Shown: positions 8,216-19,123, counted from the first letter of the stretch. The stretch is DNA of 64,000 bases from CAWCPR01 sp963797475 (GCA_963797475.1 CAWCPR010000012.1:248001-312000); one strand, 5' to 3'. Notes: a model not told the origin generated them from the letters alone. Translations and numbers: made by a program.

Positions 8216-9224
8216 GGCTCTTTAACAGTTTCAAGGAGCTACTAACGTAGCCACCAGTGAATGAAGCAGTGCCTTGCCGCGCAGCCGGACATTGTGGACG
8301 AACTCGAAGAAGCCCAAGTACCAGGGCAACTTCTCCTGAGAAACACTGCGATGCGGTCGCAACCACGAGCGAAGTAACGACCAGAACCCTTCGAGGGTAT
8401 TGACATGCACTTCACAGAAGCCATCTCCATCTTCGTCGCGGGCAAACTCACCGGCGCCATGGTTGACCGACTTATGCCGATAGCCCCAGGCGGATAAGCG
8501 GTCATAAATGTCGTACTCATCGGTGTAGATCAGACTGCCTGGCTTGACCGTTTCGGCGATCAAGGGTTGGATCGTCACCTGCTGTACATTAGGAAGCATC
8601 TGAATGACCACTGCGCCATTGCGCTGCAACATGCCCAAGACGGGTGGTTTTTCTCCTTCCAGCGTACCCCGACCGCGTTGGCCGCGCAGCTTCCTGCGTC
8701 TACCCGGTCGGCCGAGGCGAGCCACGACTTCTGGATGACCTTTGTGACCAGCAGTGATGTAGACTTCGTCCGTTTCGATCTCGCCGCTCAAGGTAACAGG
8801 CTTTTTTTTACCACGATCCCTTCTCGGAGCTGGCTCGTCATGGCCTGGACCTCGCCGGCAGATAAGTCCAACTCGGCAGCAATTTGTTCATTGGAAAGGT
8901 TCAAGCCCATGAAATACAGGCACAAGATCCACATTTTCAAGGGCAAATGATGACCTTCAAAGATCGTACCGGTCAAATCATCGAACTGCTTCCCACACGC
9001 CTGGCAGCGGTAGCGCTGGCGGTGAGTTTGATGGGTGTGAAAGCCACGTTTATTGATCAGCTTGGCATCGCAAAACGGGCAGTGGACGCCTTGCGGCCAG
9101 CGGATCTGGCGCACTTCTTCGTAGCATTTCTGCTCGTCGATCAGGTTGTGAATTTGGAGTAACATGCTCTGATCTTACCAGGCTGTCTCTCCTTTGACCA
9201 CCTCCTTGATACTCGTTAAGAGCC
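8216..9224. mobile_element. IS1595-type element with perfect 8-bp target duplication
   Basis: Imperfect ~24-bp inverted ends are visible: GGCTCTTTAACAGTTTC at 8216 and, reversed, GGCTCTTAACGAGTATC from 9224, both followed by AAGGAG. The element is bracketed by AAAACAAT at 8208-8215 and 9225-9232, an exact 8-bp duplication as generated by IS1595-family elements. Length is 1009 bp. It carries one transposase in two frames. Confidence 0.9.
8231..9165 (-). CDS. IS1595-family (ISXO2-like) transposase, probably expressed by -1 frameshift
   Basis: The first frame (9165 to 8788, 125 residues) has a zinc ribbon (CPFC, CQAC) and a helix-turn-helix-like segment 'NEQIAAELDLSAGEV'. The second frame (8791 to 8231) carries the catalytic part, 'GEIETDEVYI' then 'IYTDEYDIYD' and 'NTLEGFWSLL'. 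The change of frame falls at a run of eight A residues on the coding strand (8809-8802). Moving back one base there joins 'VVKK' to 'KPVTLSGEIETDE' smoothly. Programmed -1 slippage is common in insertion sequences, so the two frames are probably one fused protein. A sequencing indel at the homopolymer is the alternative. Confidence 0.8.
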
Positions 9225-9245
9225 AAAACAATATTCTCACTTGAT

Positions 9246-9410
9246 CAAGCGATCCTTTCAGCGGGTCTTTTTTGATTCTACGGAGATGATCAATACCGGT
9301 AAGGCCGATATCCGAATAGTTTCAATCTCCTAAGCGGGGCTTTTTTGATTCTACGTGTTCCCCTATCCCGGGTGGATGCCCGTTGAGGGAACGGTTTCAA
9401 TCCCTCAGTC
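9246..9410 (-). CRISPR. degenerate, leader-distal CRISPR remnant with variant repeats
   Basis: Two ~37-bp repeats end in TTTTTTGATTCTACG (9246-9282 and 9319-9355). They are separated by a 36-bp spacer and followed by a 38-bp spacer (9356-9393) and a third start GTTTCAATCCC at 9394-9404. The second copy starts GTTTCAATCTCC and has the same C/G stem layout as the main repeat but a different second half. Read on the minus strand they end in GATTGAAAC, as the main array does. They lie at the oldest end, so they may be decayed units or the remnant of an older array. The third repeat is cut by the IS1182-like element. Confidence 0.7.
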
Positions 9411-9426
9411 GAGAGTGTTGCAGAAT

Positions 9427-9897
9427 TCACCCATTAGCCTCTGGTGCGTTGCCACTCTGCCTGGACAGGGCGGGTGCAGAGGAAAAGCTGGGGCCGAGCA
9501 ACAAGGCGCGCCAGAACTCATCTGGATCGCCATCGGGGGAAGGCAAATCGACCGGTGCGGCTGGGGCGGCCTTTGCCAGGCGGTCCTGAACCTTTTTCCA
9601 GCCGCCTAAGAAGCTGGGGGATAGCAGCCCCTTCTCATAGGCAATCTGGATATAGTCGGCAGCTTCCTTGACCCGCAGATCAAGCAGAACCCGGACGAGC
9701 CGCTCTGCAACCGGTCGTTCATCCGTGATGAGCAGCAGACAGGCAAAGGCGCGCGCAAAATCGGGTCGCTGGTGGGGGTAGGATGCGACCAATCCTTTGA
9801 GGTAGGAGATCGTGAACAGCCGGCCCAAGGGATGTCTCTCTGGCTCAAGCAGGCACTTGATAAAATAAGCTAGATCTTCTGGGCTAAGTTCGTTCAT
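9427..9897 (-). CDS. hypothetical protein carried inside the IS1182-like element
   Basis: A 156-residue ORF divergent from the transposase, whose start is 16 bp away across a shared promoter region. It begins MNELSPEDLAYFIKCLLEP and is rich in helices and leucine. I do not recognise the family. Its stop lies within the inverted end of the element, so the gene is part of the mobile unit and may be an accessory or regulatory protein. A chance ORF opposite the control region is possible, but length, composition and a plausible start argue for a real gene. Confidence 0.45.
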   Translation of the reverse strand: MNELSPEDLAYFIKCLLEPERHPLGRLFTISYLKGLVASYPHQRPDFARAFACLLLITDERPVAERLVRVLLDLRVKEAADYIQIAYEKGLLSPSFLGGWKKVQDRLAKAAPAAPVDLPSPDGDPDEFWRALLLGPSFSSAPALSRQSGNAPEANG

Positions 9898-9912
9898 CAG
9901 ATCGGGGGCTCC

Positions 9913-11661
9913 ATGACCATTCTACCCCAATTTCTGCTCACGACCATCGTCCTGTACGGGGCGCTCCTGGCCGAATTTTTGTCGGAATGGTTCTACGCCA
10001 ACCTGCTGGGGCGCTGTTCCAACCATTTGCTGGTCAAGCTGGCCGAGCACCTGGACTTTCAGCCGATTGAAGCGGCGTGCGCCGTCTACCGTCATCGCAG
10101 TGGGCCGGGAGCGCCGGCCACCTATCCGGTTGGCGTGCTGGTGCGCTGCCTGCTGGTGGGGTATTTGTACGGGCTCTCGCTGCGCGAGTTGGAACAGCGC
10201 CTGTACGCGGATATGCTGGTGCGCTGGTTTGTGGGCCTGTCGGCGTTCGGCGAAGTGCCCGACCACAGCACCCTGGAACGCTTCGAGCAATGGGTGCGAG
10301 CGCATCAGCCCAGGATCTATCTCGATACGGTGCTGAAGCAGATTGACGCAATGTTTCCCCACAGCCGCCAGCTCAACCAGGTGGGCGACACCTATGCCCT
10401 GCTGGCCAACGCCGCCGAAGAAGACCTGGCGCCCCGCCTGCGCCACACCGTGCGCGGCCTGCTGCAAGCCGCCGTGGCCAGCATGCCCGATCTGCTCTCG
10501 CCCACGGTCTCGGGGGTGGCCTGGCATGAGCTGTTTGGCCCTCCTAAAGAGCGCCTGGTGTTCTTCCTGGACGAGCAGCAGCGCCAGCAACGCATCCAGC
10601 AGGTCGTGCTGGCGGCCCAAGACCTGCAGCGGCGCTTTACCAGCGCTTTGCAGCCCTATTCCAACCAGAGCTAACCCGAACTGCGCCTGTGGCTCGGATA
10701 CCTGGGCAAGCTCCTCCACGATGAAGTCGTCATCCTGACCGAACCGGCCCCGGACGGATGGCGGGTTCGCCTGCGCACCACTCAGGAGCGGCGCAGCGAC
10801 CCCGAGACCCGCTTACGCATCGGCTCCGCTACCGATCCCGAAGCCAGCTACCGGGTGCATGGTCCAGGCGAAGACGACGTCAAGTTCGGCTACAACGTCC
10901 AGGTAGCCGCCGCCACCGACGGTTTCATCCGCGAAACGCAAGCTTATACCGGGGCGGCCTCCGACCAGGCCGGGGTCGCTCCCCTGGTGGCTGAACAGAT
11001 CGAACACCTGGGGAGCTGCCCGCCCAAACTGATCTACGATATGGCCGCCGGGAGCGGCAAGATCCGCGTGGACGTGGAGCAGGCCTCCGCTGGAAAAACC
11101 CAACTGGTCGCCCAGCAACTGCCATACGACAAACGCTCCCCGCGCTTCGGCCCTTACGACTTCAGCCTCTCTGACGATGGACTGACGCTGACCTGCCCAC
11201 AGGGCAAGACCAGCCAGGTCGCTTACCGTTCCGGTTCTGGTGAGGGCCGTGATTTTCGCTTCTACGCCTTCCAGTGTTGGCTGAATGGTGAGCCCTCAAA
11301 GCGGATGAAGAATGCCGACCTGACCGGCCGCTGCCCGCTGTGGGAGCAATGCCGCGACAGCCGCCGGGGACCGGGTGCGATGCGCCAGGTGTTCATCTCC
11401 GACTACCGCGAGCAGGTGCTGGCCGCTCAAGCCTATAACCAGAGCGAGCAGTTCAAGGTGGAGATCAAGCAGCGCCCGCTGATCGAGCGCATCGTCTTCG
11501 AGTTGACCCACTACAACGGGGCGCGCCGCTGCCGGCGGCGGGGTTTGGCCAACGCCGATTGGCAGGCCAAGATGTGCGCCGTGGCCTACAACCTGAAACT
11601 GTGGATGCGCAAGCTCGGCGGCAGTGCACCCAGGCGAGCCGCAGCGCCTCTGGCGGGATAG
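9913..11661 (+). pseudogene. IS1182-family transposase interrupted by an in-frame stop
   Basis: The frame runs 582 codons in one phase but contains a TAA at 10672-10674. The first part has the DUF772-like N-terminal region of IS1182/IS5 transposases (YPVGVLVRCLLVGYLYG, 'GLSLRELEQRL', 'FGEVPDHSTLERFEQW'). The second has 'VKFGYNVQVAA', a typical core strand, a Cys-rich block near 11318-11360 and the terminal 'ERIVFELTHYNGARRCRRRG' region. Only the one stop breaks it. The copy is likely inactive unless the stop is an assembly error or is read through. Confidence 0.8.
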
Positions 11662-11904
11662 GCGCCGCCTCCCCAAGGGGGCAGTGCGCTTGGTAAACGG
11701 CCAGAAGCGGTCAAAATGGCCGGCAAAGGCACCATTTGGGACGCTAGACCGGCGGAAACGGGCTAGAAGCGCGCTCACCGGCTCGCTTAACCGGGGAAAT
11801 GCAATGCGAGTTGATTGTTAAAGGGCGAATATCAGGGGGAGATGCAAAAAACGCCGCGCCGAGAGCGCTTTCGTCAGGCTGAGCTCGAATTCTGCAACAC
11901 TCTC

Positions 11905-12283
11905 CTTCTATGGGGCTTAGGTATTTTAAGTTCCCGGCACCGAGACCTTTCGGAAGCCGTGGTAAGTTTCAATCCCCTTCTATGGGGCTTAGGTATTTTA
12001 AGCTGCTCTGGTCGGTTGGAGTCATACTGTGGGGTGTCTATGAGTTTCAATCCCCTTCTATGGGGCTTAGGTATTTTAAGACTTATGTCTGGGTATTGTG
12101 GAAAATATTGAGGTTCAGTTTCAATCCCCTTCTATGGGGCTTAGGTATTTTAAGCCGCTTATGCGGAAGGCTCGCTCAACCCGAGCTAGTTTCAATCCCC
12201 TTCTATGGGGCTTAGGTATTTTAAGCGGTCTGTCAGAGAATACGTCGAAGCGTGCTTGTACGAGTTTCAATCCCCTTCTATGG
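11905..12283 (-). CRISPR. CRISPR array, oldest segment (4 intact repeats plus two split repeats)
   Basis: It starts with the right part of a repeat (CTTCTATGGGGC, from 11905). Intact 37-bp repeats follow at 11966, 12044, 12118 and 12189, then the left 20 bases of another at 12264-12283, where a transposon begins. On the plus strand the repeat starts GTTTCAATCCCC and ends GGTATTTTAAG. On the minus strand it ends GGGGATTGAAAC, the usual 3' end giving the 8-nt crRNA tag AUUGAAAC. Transcription is therefore inferred to be leftward from a leader at the right end. Confidence 0.95.
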
Positions 12284-12293
12284 AGGGTTGGAC

Positions 12294-12578
12294 TCGATTC
12301 TAACCCATGTTCCGTTTTTCGGAATATCAGCGGAACCTGAACGGAATACGGCAGGCAAAAAGCGGAATATGGTAATCATCATATTCTGCTGAAACGGAAC
12401 CCAGGCGGAACCTGGTATACAGCTTCAGGGCTAAGAGCGGAATACGGCACTCCCGGCATTCCGCTTGAACGGAATATGAGCGGCACACGCTTTGGAAAGC
12501 GAGCTTCAAAACGGAATACGCTGCTCCCAGGGGGTAAAATGGGGTTGAACCACACCCTGGCCGGGGAAGGAGCGAACC
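12294..12578. repeat. subterminal iteron cluster of transposon A, left end
   Basis: This 285-bp non-coding end holds repeated short motifs CGGAATAC, CGGAATAT and CGGAACC in both orientations. The block CGGAACCTGAACGGAATA also occurs near the other end (about 14214). Such clusters at transposon ends are usually multiple binding sites for the cognate transposase. Transposon B has a cluster of a different motif in the same place. The ribosome site of the transposase (AAGGAGCG) closes the segment. Confidence 0.65.
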
Positions 12579-14057
12579 ATGCCAGCCTTTTTCCTCTCCC
12601 ATTGGCTCAAACTGTTCCAAAACCGCCTGATCCGGGCTCCCACAAAGTCTGAAGGGCTGCAAAACCTGGCGAGAAAGCCGATCAAGAGCCTGCCGGGCTC
12701 CGTCCAGGCATGCCCCATGGCGCTAAAGCATTTGCGTTTGCTGGGCCAACTGGATTGGAGCCGGTTTCCTGATCGACCGGACCAACGTTTTGCGCTAGGC
12801 GTGCCGCCGCTGCCGTATGTCTGCCTGGCGGCTGCTTACCTGATCAAGGTCGAACAGCACCTGATGTATGTGGCCGACCTGCGAGCCTACCTGGTGGAAC
12901 ATCCCGCTCTGATCTGGGTACTCGGTTTTCCGCTCAAACCTTCGACAGAATATCCCTGGGGTTTCGATGCGGATGCCAGCCTGCCCACGCACCGACACTT
13001 GAGTCGGATGCTGCGCGATCTGCCCAATGCAAGTTTGCAGGTTTTGCTGGACGAAACGGTGCATCTCATCCAGTCCGAACTGGCCGCTGACAGCCACTTT
13101 GGGGATTGTGTTTCGCTCGATACGAAGCATGTGATTGCCTGGGTCAAGGAGAATAACCCCAAAGCCTACAGCGAAGGGCGGCGCTACGACAAAACCCAGC
13201 AGCCGGCCGGTGACCCGGACTGCAAGCTGGGCTGCAAACGCAAGCACAACCAGCGCAAGAAAACCGAGTCGGTCGAGGCCATGCCCACGCCTACCAAAGA
13301 TGCTCGACCCGCCAAGCACACCAAAGCTGATGAATATTACTGGGGCTATGGCTCCGGCGTGGTGGCAACCAAAATCCCGGAGTGGGGCGAGTTTGTGCTG
13401 GCCGAACTGACCCAGACCTTTGACCATCCCGATGTCAGCTACTTCAAGCCGCTCATGGAGCAGGTCGAGCGCCGCCTGGGACGCAAGCCCAGTTATGGCG
13501 CTTTTGACGCCGCCTTTGATGCCTTTTACGTCTATGAGTACTTCGACCCAGAAAAGGGCTTCGCCGCAGTGCCTTTCGTTGAACGCGGTGGGGCCAGCGA
13601 GCGCCAATTTGCCGCAGATGGCAGTCCGAAATGCGCTGCCGGGCTGCCGATGGTCTTGCGTTACACCTTCTGGTGCAAAACCACCCTCATTCCGCATGAA
13701 CGCGCCCGCTATGTCTGTCCCCTACACTATCCAGAGAAAACCGCCGACGCTTGCCCTGCCAACGATGAACATTGGAACAAGAAAGGCTGCGTCACAACCA
13801 TCGCGGCCAGCATTGGCGCACGCTTGCGCTACCAGATCGATCGCAGCAGCCAGCAGTTCAAAGACGTACTCAAGCAACGCACTGCCACCGAGCGCATCAA
13901 CAGCCAGGCTGTTGATCTGGGCATCGAACGCCCAAAGCTGCGCAACGCCGCCTCAATTGCCAACCATAACACCTTGACTTATGTCCTGATAAACTTGCAC
14001 GCCCTCCAGCGGGTTCGCCAGCGCAAAGCCGAGCGCAAACAGGCATCCGCCGCTTGA
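12579..14057 (+). CDS. DDE transposase of transposon A
   Basis: A 492-residue protein with a conserved core also present in transposon B. It has 'SLDTKHVIAWVKENNPKAY' (first Asp, about residue 182), a Cys-containing KTQQPAGDPDCKLGCKR, 'GAFDAAFDAFYVYEYF' (second Asp) and 'QRTATERINSQAVDLGIERP' with the probable catalytic Glu. That order is a DDE (RNase H-fold) transposase. The N-terminal ~150 residues should bind the element ends. Because both copies landed at the same base of CRISPR repeats, this protein may recognise the repeat or its palindrome. The frame is intact and has a good ribosome site, so it may be active. I cannot name the IS family with certainty. Confidence 0.8.
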   Translation: MPAFFLSHWLKLFQNRLIRAPTKSEGLQNLARKPIKSLPGSVQACPMALKHLRLLGQLDWSRFPDRPDQRFALGVPPLPYVCLAAAYLIKVEQHLMYVADLRAYLVEHPALIWVLGFPLKPSTEYPWGFDADASLPTHRHLSRMLRDLPNASLQVLLDETVHLIQSELAADSHFGDCVSLDTKHVIAWVKENNPKAYSEGRRYDKTQQPAGDPDCKLGCKRKHNQRKKTESVEAMPTPTKDARPAKHTKADEYYWGYGSGVVATKIPEWGEFVLAELTQTFDHPDVSYFKPLMEQVERRLGRKPSYGAFDAAFDAFYVYEYFDPEKGFAAVPFVERGGASERQFAADGSPKCAAGLPMVLRYTFWCKTTLIPHERARYVCPLHYPEKTADACPANDEHWNKKGCVTTIAASIGARLRYQIDRSSQQFKDVLKQRTATERINSQAVDLGIERPKLRNAASIANHNTLTYVLINLHALQRVRQRKAERKQASAA

Positions 14058-14253
14058 AAGAGCGTGCAATCCCATTCTAACCCGATTTGATCTCGGCTGG
14101 GGTGTGGTCCTCAGCCAGAAGGCGGGCCTAACTGGCCCGTTTTCGGTTTTTAAAGTGCTGATCCCTCCGTATTCCGATTGTTCTGCTAAAGCGGAATACG
14201 TTTTCCCTTTAAACGGAACCTGAACGGAATATCAGCGGATTACGCTTTACCGT
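14058..14253. repeat. right subterminal end of transposon A with a probable terminator
   Basis: After the transposase stop, GCGGGCC-TAACT-GGCCCG followed by TTTTC (about 14123-14145) looks like a weak intrinsic terminator. Further on are copies of CGGAATAC, CGGAACC and CGGAATAT leading to the inverted tip. These mirror the cluster at the left end. Confidence 0.55.
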
Positions 14254-14263
14254 GTCCTACCCT

Positions 14264-17200
14264 CTTCTATGGGGCTTAGGTATTTTAAGTTAGGACTAAT
14301 CTGCATTTTGGTTTTCTGGCTGCTTGTTTCAATCCCCTTCTATGGGGCTTAGGTATTTTAAGGATTTCGACAATCAGAGAAGAGCAAGCATCAAAAGTTT
14401 CAATCCCCTTCTATGGGGCTTAGGTATTTTAAGATTCAGGAGGAGTAAATGAAGACACTTGTGTTGTTTTGTTTCAATCCCCTTCTATGGGGCTTAGGTA
14501 TTTTAAGCTTGCGGTCCTGCACAAGGCAACCTGAATATCAGCCTGTTTCAATCCCCTTCTATGGGGCTTAGGTATTTTAAGAAAAGCAAAGTTGAAAGTT
14601 GGGGTGTCGATGTAATAGTTTCAATCCCCTTCTATGGGGCTTAGGTATTTTAAGTGGCAGATTTGGGCGAGATGTCTTGAGCCACTATTAGGTTTCAATC
14701 CCCTTCTATGGGGCTTAGGTATTTTAAGCTGTGAAGGCTTTAGTGTGATAAAAAGTAGGTAAAAGTTTCAATCCCCTTCTATGGGGCTTAGGTATTTTAA
14801 GTTTGAGAGGATTGTTGGATTCCGTCTAGGTGAGTTTAGTTTCAATCCCCTTCTATGGGGCTTAGGTATTTTAAGTACCCCCACAAATGTCGGTTTAATC
14901 GATAAGATTTTGTTTCAATCCCCTTCTATGGGGCTTAGGTATTTTAAGCAATGAGGACTTGGCAATGGATTGTTTTGGTATTTCGTTTCAATCCCCTTCT
15001 ATGGGGCTTAGGTATTTTAAGGCCCACGCCCACGCCGGTACCAACCGAGCCAGCACGTTTCAATCCCCTTCTATGGGGCTTAGGTATTTTAAGCTATCTG
15101 CCCATGATCCTGCAACCGATGAACAACAAGTTTCAATCCCCTTCTATGGGGCTTAGGTATTTTAAGATACCTCCACCGGCGCCTGCACAGACCCCGCTTC
15201 GTTTCAATCCCCTTCTATGGGGCTTAGGTATTTTAAGTCGCCAAGGCAGTCGAAGAAGACACCAGCGCAACAAAGTTTCAATCCCCTTCTATGGGGCTTA
15301 GGTATTTTAAGTTTGGCAAAACTGCTACCCGTAGCCAGTAGCCGGTTTCAATCCCCTTCTATGGGGCTTAGGTATTTTAAGCTTGAAGCCTTTGCCCGAT
15401 TCCTGCTTTATACAGGTTTCAATCCCCTTCTATGGGGCTTAGGGATTTTAAGACTGGGCATTGGCTCAGCACAATGTGGGTTCCCGGGTTTCAATCCCCT
15501 TCTATGGGGCTTAGGTATTTTAAGAAGACACGAGCTACCATGGCTTTATGTCTGTTGAGTTTCAATCCCCTTCTATGGGGCTTAGGTATTTTAAGGGTAG
15601 CAGAACTGCGCTTACCGGATGGCCTATTAGGGTTTCAATCCCCTTCTATGGGGCTTAGGTATTTTAAGAATCGATCGCGATAATTGGGACAACCTAACTG
15701 TTGGTTTCAATCCCCTTCTATGGGGCTTAGGTATTTTAAGCTGGTTAATCCACTTTCTGTGGACGAAGAATGAGAAAGTTTCAATCCCCTTCTATGGGGC
15801 TTAGGTATTTTAAGGTAATAAAGGTTCAAGAGTACCTCCTATGCTTTAAAGTTTCAATCCCCTTCTATGGGGCTTAGGTATTTTAAGAAACTTTTAGGGC
15901 AGAGTATCGCGCTGCACTAAAATCGTTTCAATCCCCTTCTATGGGGCTTAGGTATTTTAAGGATCTTTGGTGGGGAATCCGGTGAGGGATTCACTGAGTT
16001 TCAATCCCCTTCTATGGGGCTTAGGGATTTTAAGCTTAAACTTGTCGTGAAAACCGGCTAAGAAATTTTTGTTTCAATCCCCTTCTATGGGGCTTAGGTA
16101 TTTTAAGGTGTCCTTCGGCTTAGAAATTATAAGTCGTAAATAGTGTTTCAATCCCCTTCTATGGGGCTTAGGTATTTTAAGTGGTGGATCGCGCGAGAAA
16201 GGGACGAAGCAAGTTTCAATCCCCTTCTATGGGGCTTAGGTATTTTAAGTAAATTCAACTTCCGGATTAAAGGAGGTAACATGAAGTTTCAATCCCCTTC
16301 TATGGGGCTTAGGTATTTTAAGCCTACACACCCACACCGATCCCGGCTCCGAAGGGTTTCAATCCCCTTCTATGGGGCTTAGGTATTTTAAGGAGAGTCA
16401 TCCATAGCTTTATGCGAAGGATGAAAAGTTTCAATCCCCTTCTATGGGGCTTAGGTATTTTAAGAACTTCGCCGAAAGAACGATTTAGGAGACTGGAAAG
16501 AGTTTCAATCCCCTTCTATGGGGCTTAGGTATTTTAAGTATGTACATCGTCGCAGCGCTGTTTTTGGCATTAGGTTTCAATCCCCTTCTATGGGGCTTAG
16601 GTATTTTAAGTGGAAACACCCATCGAAACACCGGTCGAAGCTACTGAGTTTCAATCCCCTTCTATGGGGCTTAGGTATTTTAAGAGATCCTCAAATCACC
16701 GAGGTGATCCTCCTGCATGGGTTTCAATCCCCTTCTATGGGGCTTAGGTATTTTAAGGTCCCGCGACCTGGGCCGCAGCAAAATACTTCTGGAAGTTTCA
16801 ATCCCCTTCTATGGGGCTTAGGTATTTTAAGCTGGACACGTAAAACAGGACGAGATTGGAACAGTTTCAATCCCCTTCTATGGGGCTTAGGTATTTTAAG
16901 TGACAACTCAACCACTGATGTGGAAGAGCGTGAAGTTTCAATCCCCTTCTATGGGGCTTAGGTATTTTAAGTCAACGCCAAGTTGGCTGGTCTCGATTCC
17001 GCAGTCGGTTTCAATCCCCTTCTATGGGGCTTAGGTATTTTAAGCTGGTACCAGAGCTTCTGCTTGCGCCGCTGGTCTTCGTTTCAATCCCCTTCTATGG
17101 GGCTTAGGTATTTTAAGCGCGCGAAACTTCCATCATTTTTCTCCCCCTTTACGTTTCAATCCCCTTCTATGGGGCTTAGGTATTTTAAGGTTCGCACCCT

Positions 17201-19123
17201 GCGCCGATCGGCTGCCCCGCCGGTTTCAATCCCCTTCTATGGGGCTTAGGTATTTTAAGAACCCGCTGCCCCCGCTAACAACAAGGCTGCCGGTTTCAAT
17301 CCCCTTCTATGGGGCTTAGGTATTTTAAGCAGTAACGTGGACGCCAGCGCCAAGCGTAACGCCGGTTTCAATCCCCTTCTATGGGGCTTAGGGTATTTTA
17401 AGGGGGCTATTATCGGGGCTCTAGTGGGATATTTGTGTTTCAATCCCCTTCTATGGGGCTTAGGTATTTTAAGAGGGCCTACGGGTTGGGTGAGGTTGAG
17501 GGCGACTGTTTCAATCCCCTTCTATGGGGCTTAGGTATTTTAAGTCGCTCCGACTGCCGGCCTGCCCGCCGCACCAGTTGTGTTTCAATCCCCTTCTATG
17601 GGGCTTAGGTATTTTAAGTAACCCCCACCGTTTCCGCCGTTACCTGGCCGGAAAGTTTCAATCCCCTTCTATGGGGCTTAGGGATTTTAAGGCCGGAGGC
17701 TGTGCCAGAATGAAAGGAAAGGAAATGTTTCAATCCCCTTCTATGGGGCTTAGGTATTTTAAGACAAATGGAAGGCGGAATAAGTCCGTTGAGTGAGTTT
17801 CAATCCCCTTCTATGGGGCTTAGGTATTTTAAGAAGGCTGGAGTTGCTCTCCAGACTTGCGCTAGAGTTTCAATCCCCTTCTATGGGGCTTAGGTATTTT
17901 AAGCAAAAGCTAGTTTCTTGAAGAGGAGGACGTAGAGTCTTGTTTCAATCCCCTTCTATGGGGCTTAGGTATTTTAAGACCCGACTATTAATGTCAAGAC
18001 AGGTGATAATATTGTTTCAATCCCCTTCTATGGGGCTTAGGTATTTTAAGATCCCCGTGCCGATACCAACCCCAGTACCAACACTGTTTCAATCCCCTTC
18101 TATGGGGCTTAGGTATTTTAAGTTCCGCCGACGCCGGGTGGTGGTCCTGATTGGGTAAAGTTTCAATCCCCTTCTATGGGGCTTAGGTATTTTAAGATCT
18201 TCGACGGATTCGAGTGGCATATTCCATACGGTTTCAATCCCCTTCTATGGGGCTTAGGTATTTTAAGGATCGCGCTCCAGCCAAAAAGAAAGCCCACGAA
18301 TACGTTTCAATCCCCTTCTATGGGGCTTAGGTATTTTAAAGAAGACTTCGGAAGCTTGATCTGATCGCTCTCATTGAGTTTCAATCCCCTTCTATGGGGC
18401 TTAGGTATTTTAAGGACTCTGTGCCAGTCAGCGGAGCCGAACAACCCCAAGTTTCAATCCCCTTCTATGGGGCTTAGGTATTTTAAGCAAAGGCACCCAC
18501 AGTTACTTTTATGCCCACCCCGGGTTTCAATCCCCTTCTATGGGGCTTAGGATTTTAAGGCGGGAAGTCGCTCGACTTCGTCGAGAACATGACCAGTTTC
18601 AATCCCCTTCTATGGGGCTTAGGTATTTTAAGGATCCCAGCACGCTGGTGATCACGGGGAGCGGCCAGTTTCAATCCCCTTCTATGGGGCTTAGGTATTT
18701 TAAGTGCCGGAACCATTAAATCCGAACCAGCTGAGGAGATGTTTCAATCCCCTTCTATGGGGCTTAGGTATTTTAAGGAGAGAGGACTTGGACTTCGGGT
18801 TCAAGCAAGGGATGTTTCAATCCCCTTCTATGGGGCTTAGGTATTTTAAGTCCTACCCTTCAACGTTGGGGATTGGACATAATTGAGTTTCAATCCCCTT
18901 CTATGGGGCTTAGGTATTTTAAGTGGAGCACTGGTCTTTGGCCGATGTTCTCAAGATAGTTTCAATCCCCTTCTATGGGGCTTAGGTATTTTAAGTCTTG
19001 TCCGTATCTTACTGGCCATTCTGGTGCTAATGTTTCAATCCCCTTCTATGGGGCTTAGGTATTTTAAGCCATCCGCGAGACCTTGGTCCACGCTCACGGC
19101 TGTAGTTTCAATCCCCTTCTATG
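14264..19123 (-). CRISPR. CRISPR array, central segment (66 intact repeats by hand count)
   Basis: It begins with the right 26 bases of the repeat split by transposon A. It runs with a period of about 72 bp from the first intact copy at 14326 to the last at 19032, then the left 19 bases of the repeat split by transposon B (19105-19123). Spacers are about 31-38 bp. Most repeats are identical. Single-base variants occur at 15416, 15998 and 17655 (GGGATTTTAAG), 17365 (one extra G), 18304 (final A) and 18524 (two bases missing). Such uniformity over 66 units implies an active array. The orientation is as for the other segments. Confidence 0.97.

Larger units (their letters stand above)
9411..11904. 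mobile_element. IS1182-like element abutting a CRISPR repeat
   Basis: The perfect 18-bp inverted ends are GAGAGTGTTGCAGAATTC at 9411-9428 and its reverse complement at 11887-11904. To the left, repeat bases 1-11 (GTTTCAATCCC) are followed by an extra TCAGTC. To the right, the flank continues from repeat base 12 (CTTCTATGGGG). The element therefore splits a CRISPR repeat in its stem-loop, with no obvious target duplication. It contains a broken transposase gene and a second, divergent ORF. Confidence 0.75.
12284..14263. mobile_element. transposon A inserted in a CRISPR repeat (9-bp target duplication)
   Basis: The tips are AGGGTTGGAC at 12284-12293 and GTCCTACCCT at 14254-14263, inverted with one mismatch. 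The 9-bp duplication CTTCTATGG (repeat bases 12-20) flanks both sides, at 12275-12283 and 14264-14272. The element is 1980 bp with one transposase gene. Its ends carry many short copies of CGGAATAC/T and CGGAACC. The same design and nearly the same target base are found in transposon B at 19124-20968. Confidence 0.92.

Noticed and set aside
9922..10719. 265-codon minus-strand ORF
   Set aside because: It is antisense to the IS1182-like transposase, which has recognisable motifs.
12795..13697. 300-codon minus-strand ORF
   Set aside because: It is antisense to the transposon A transposase and has no motif of its own.
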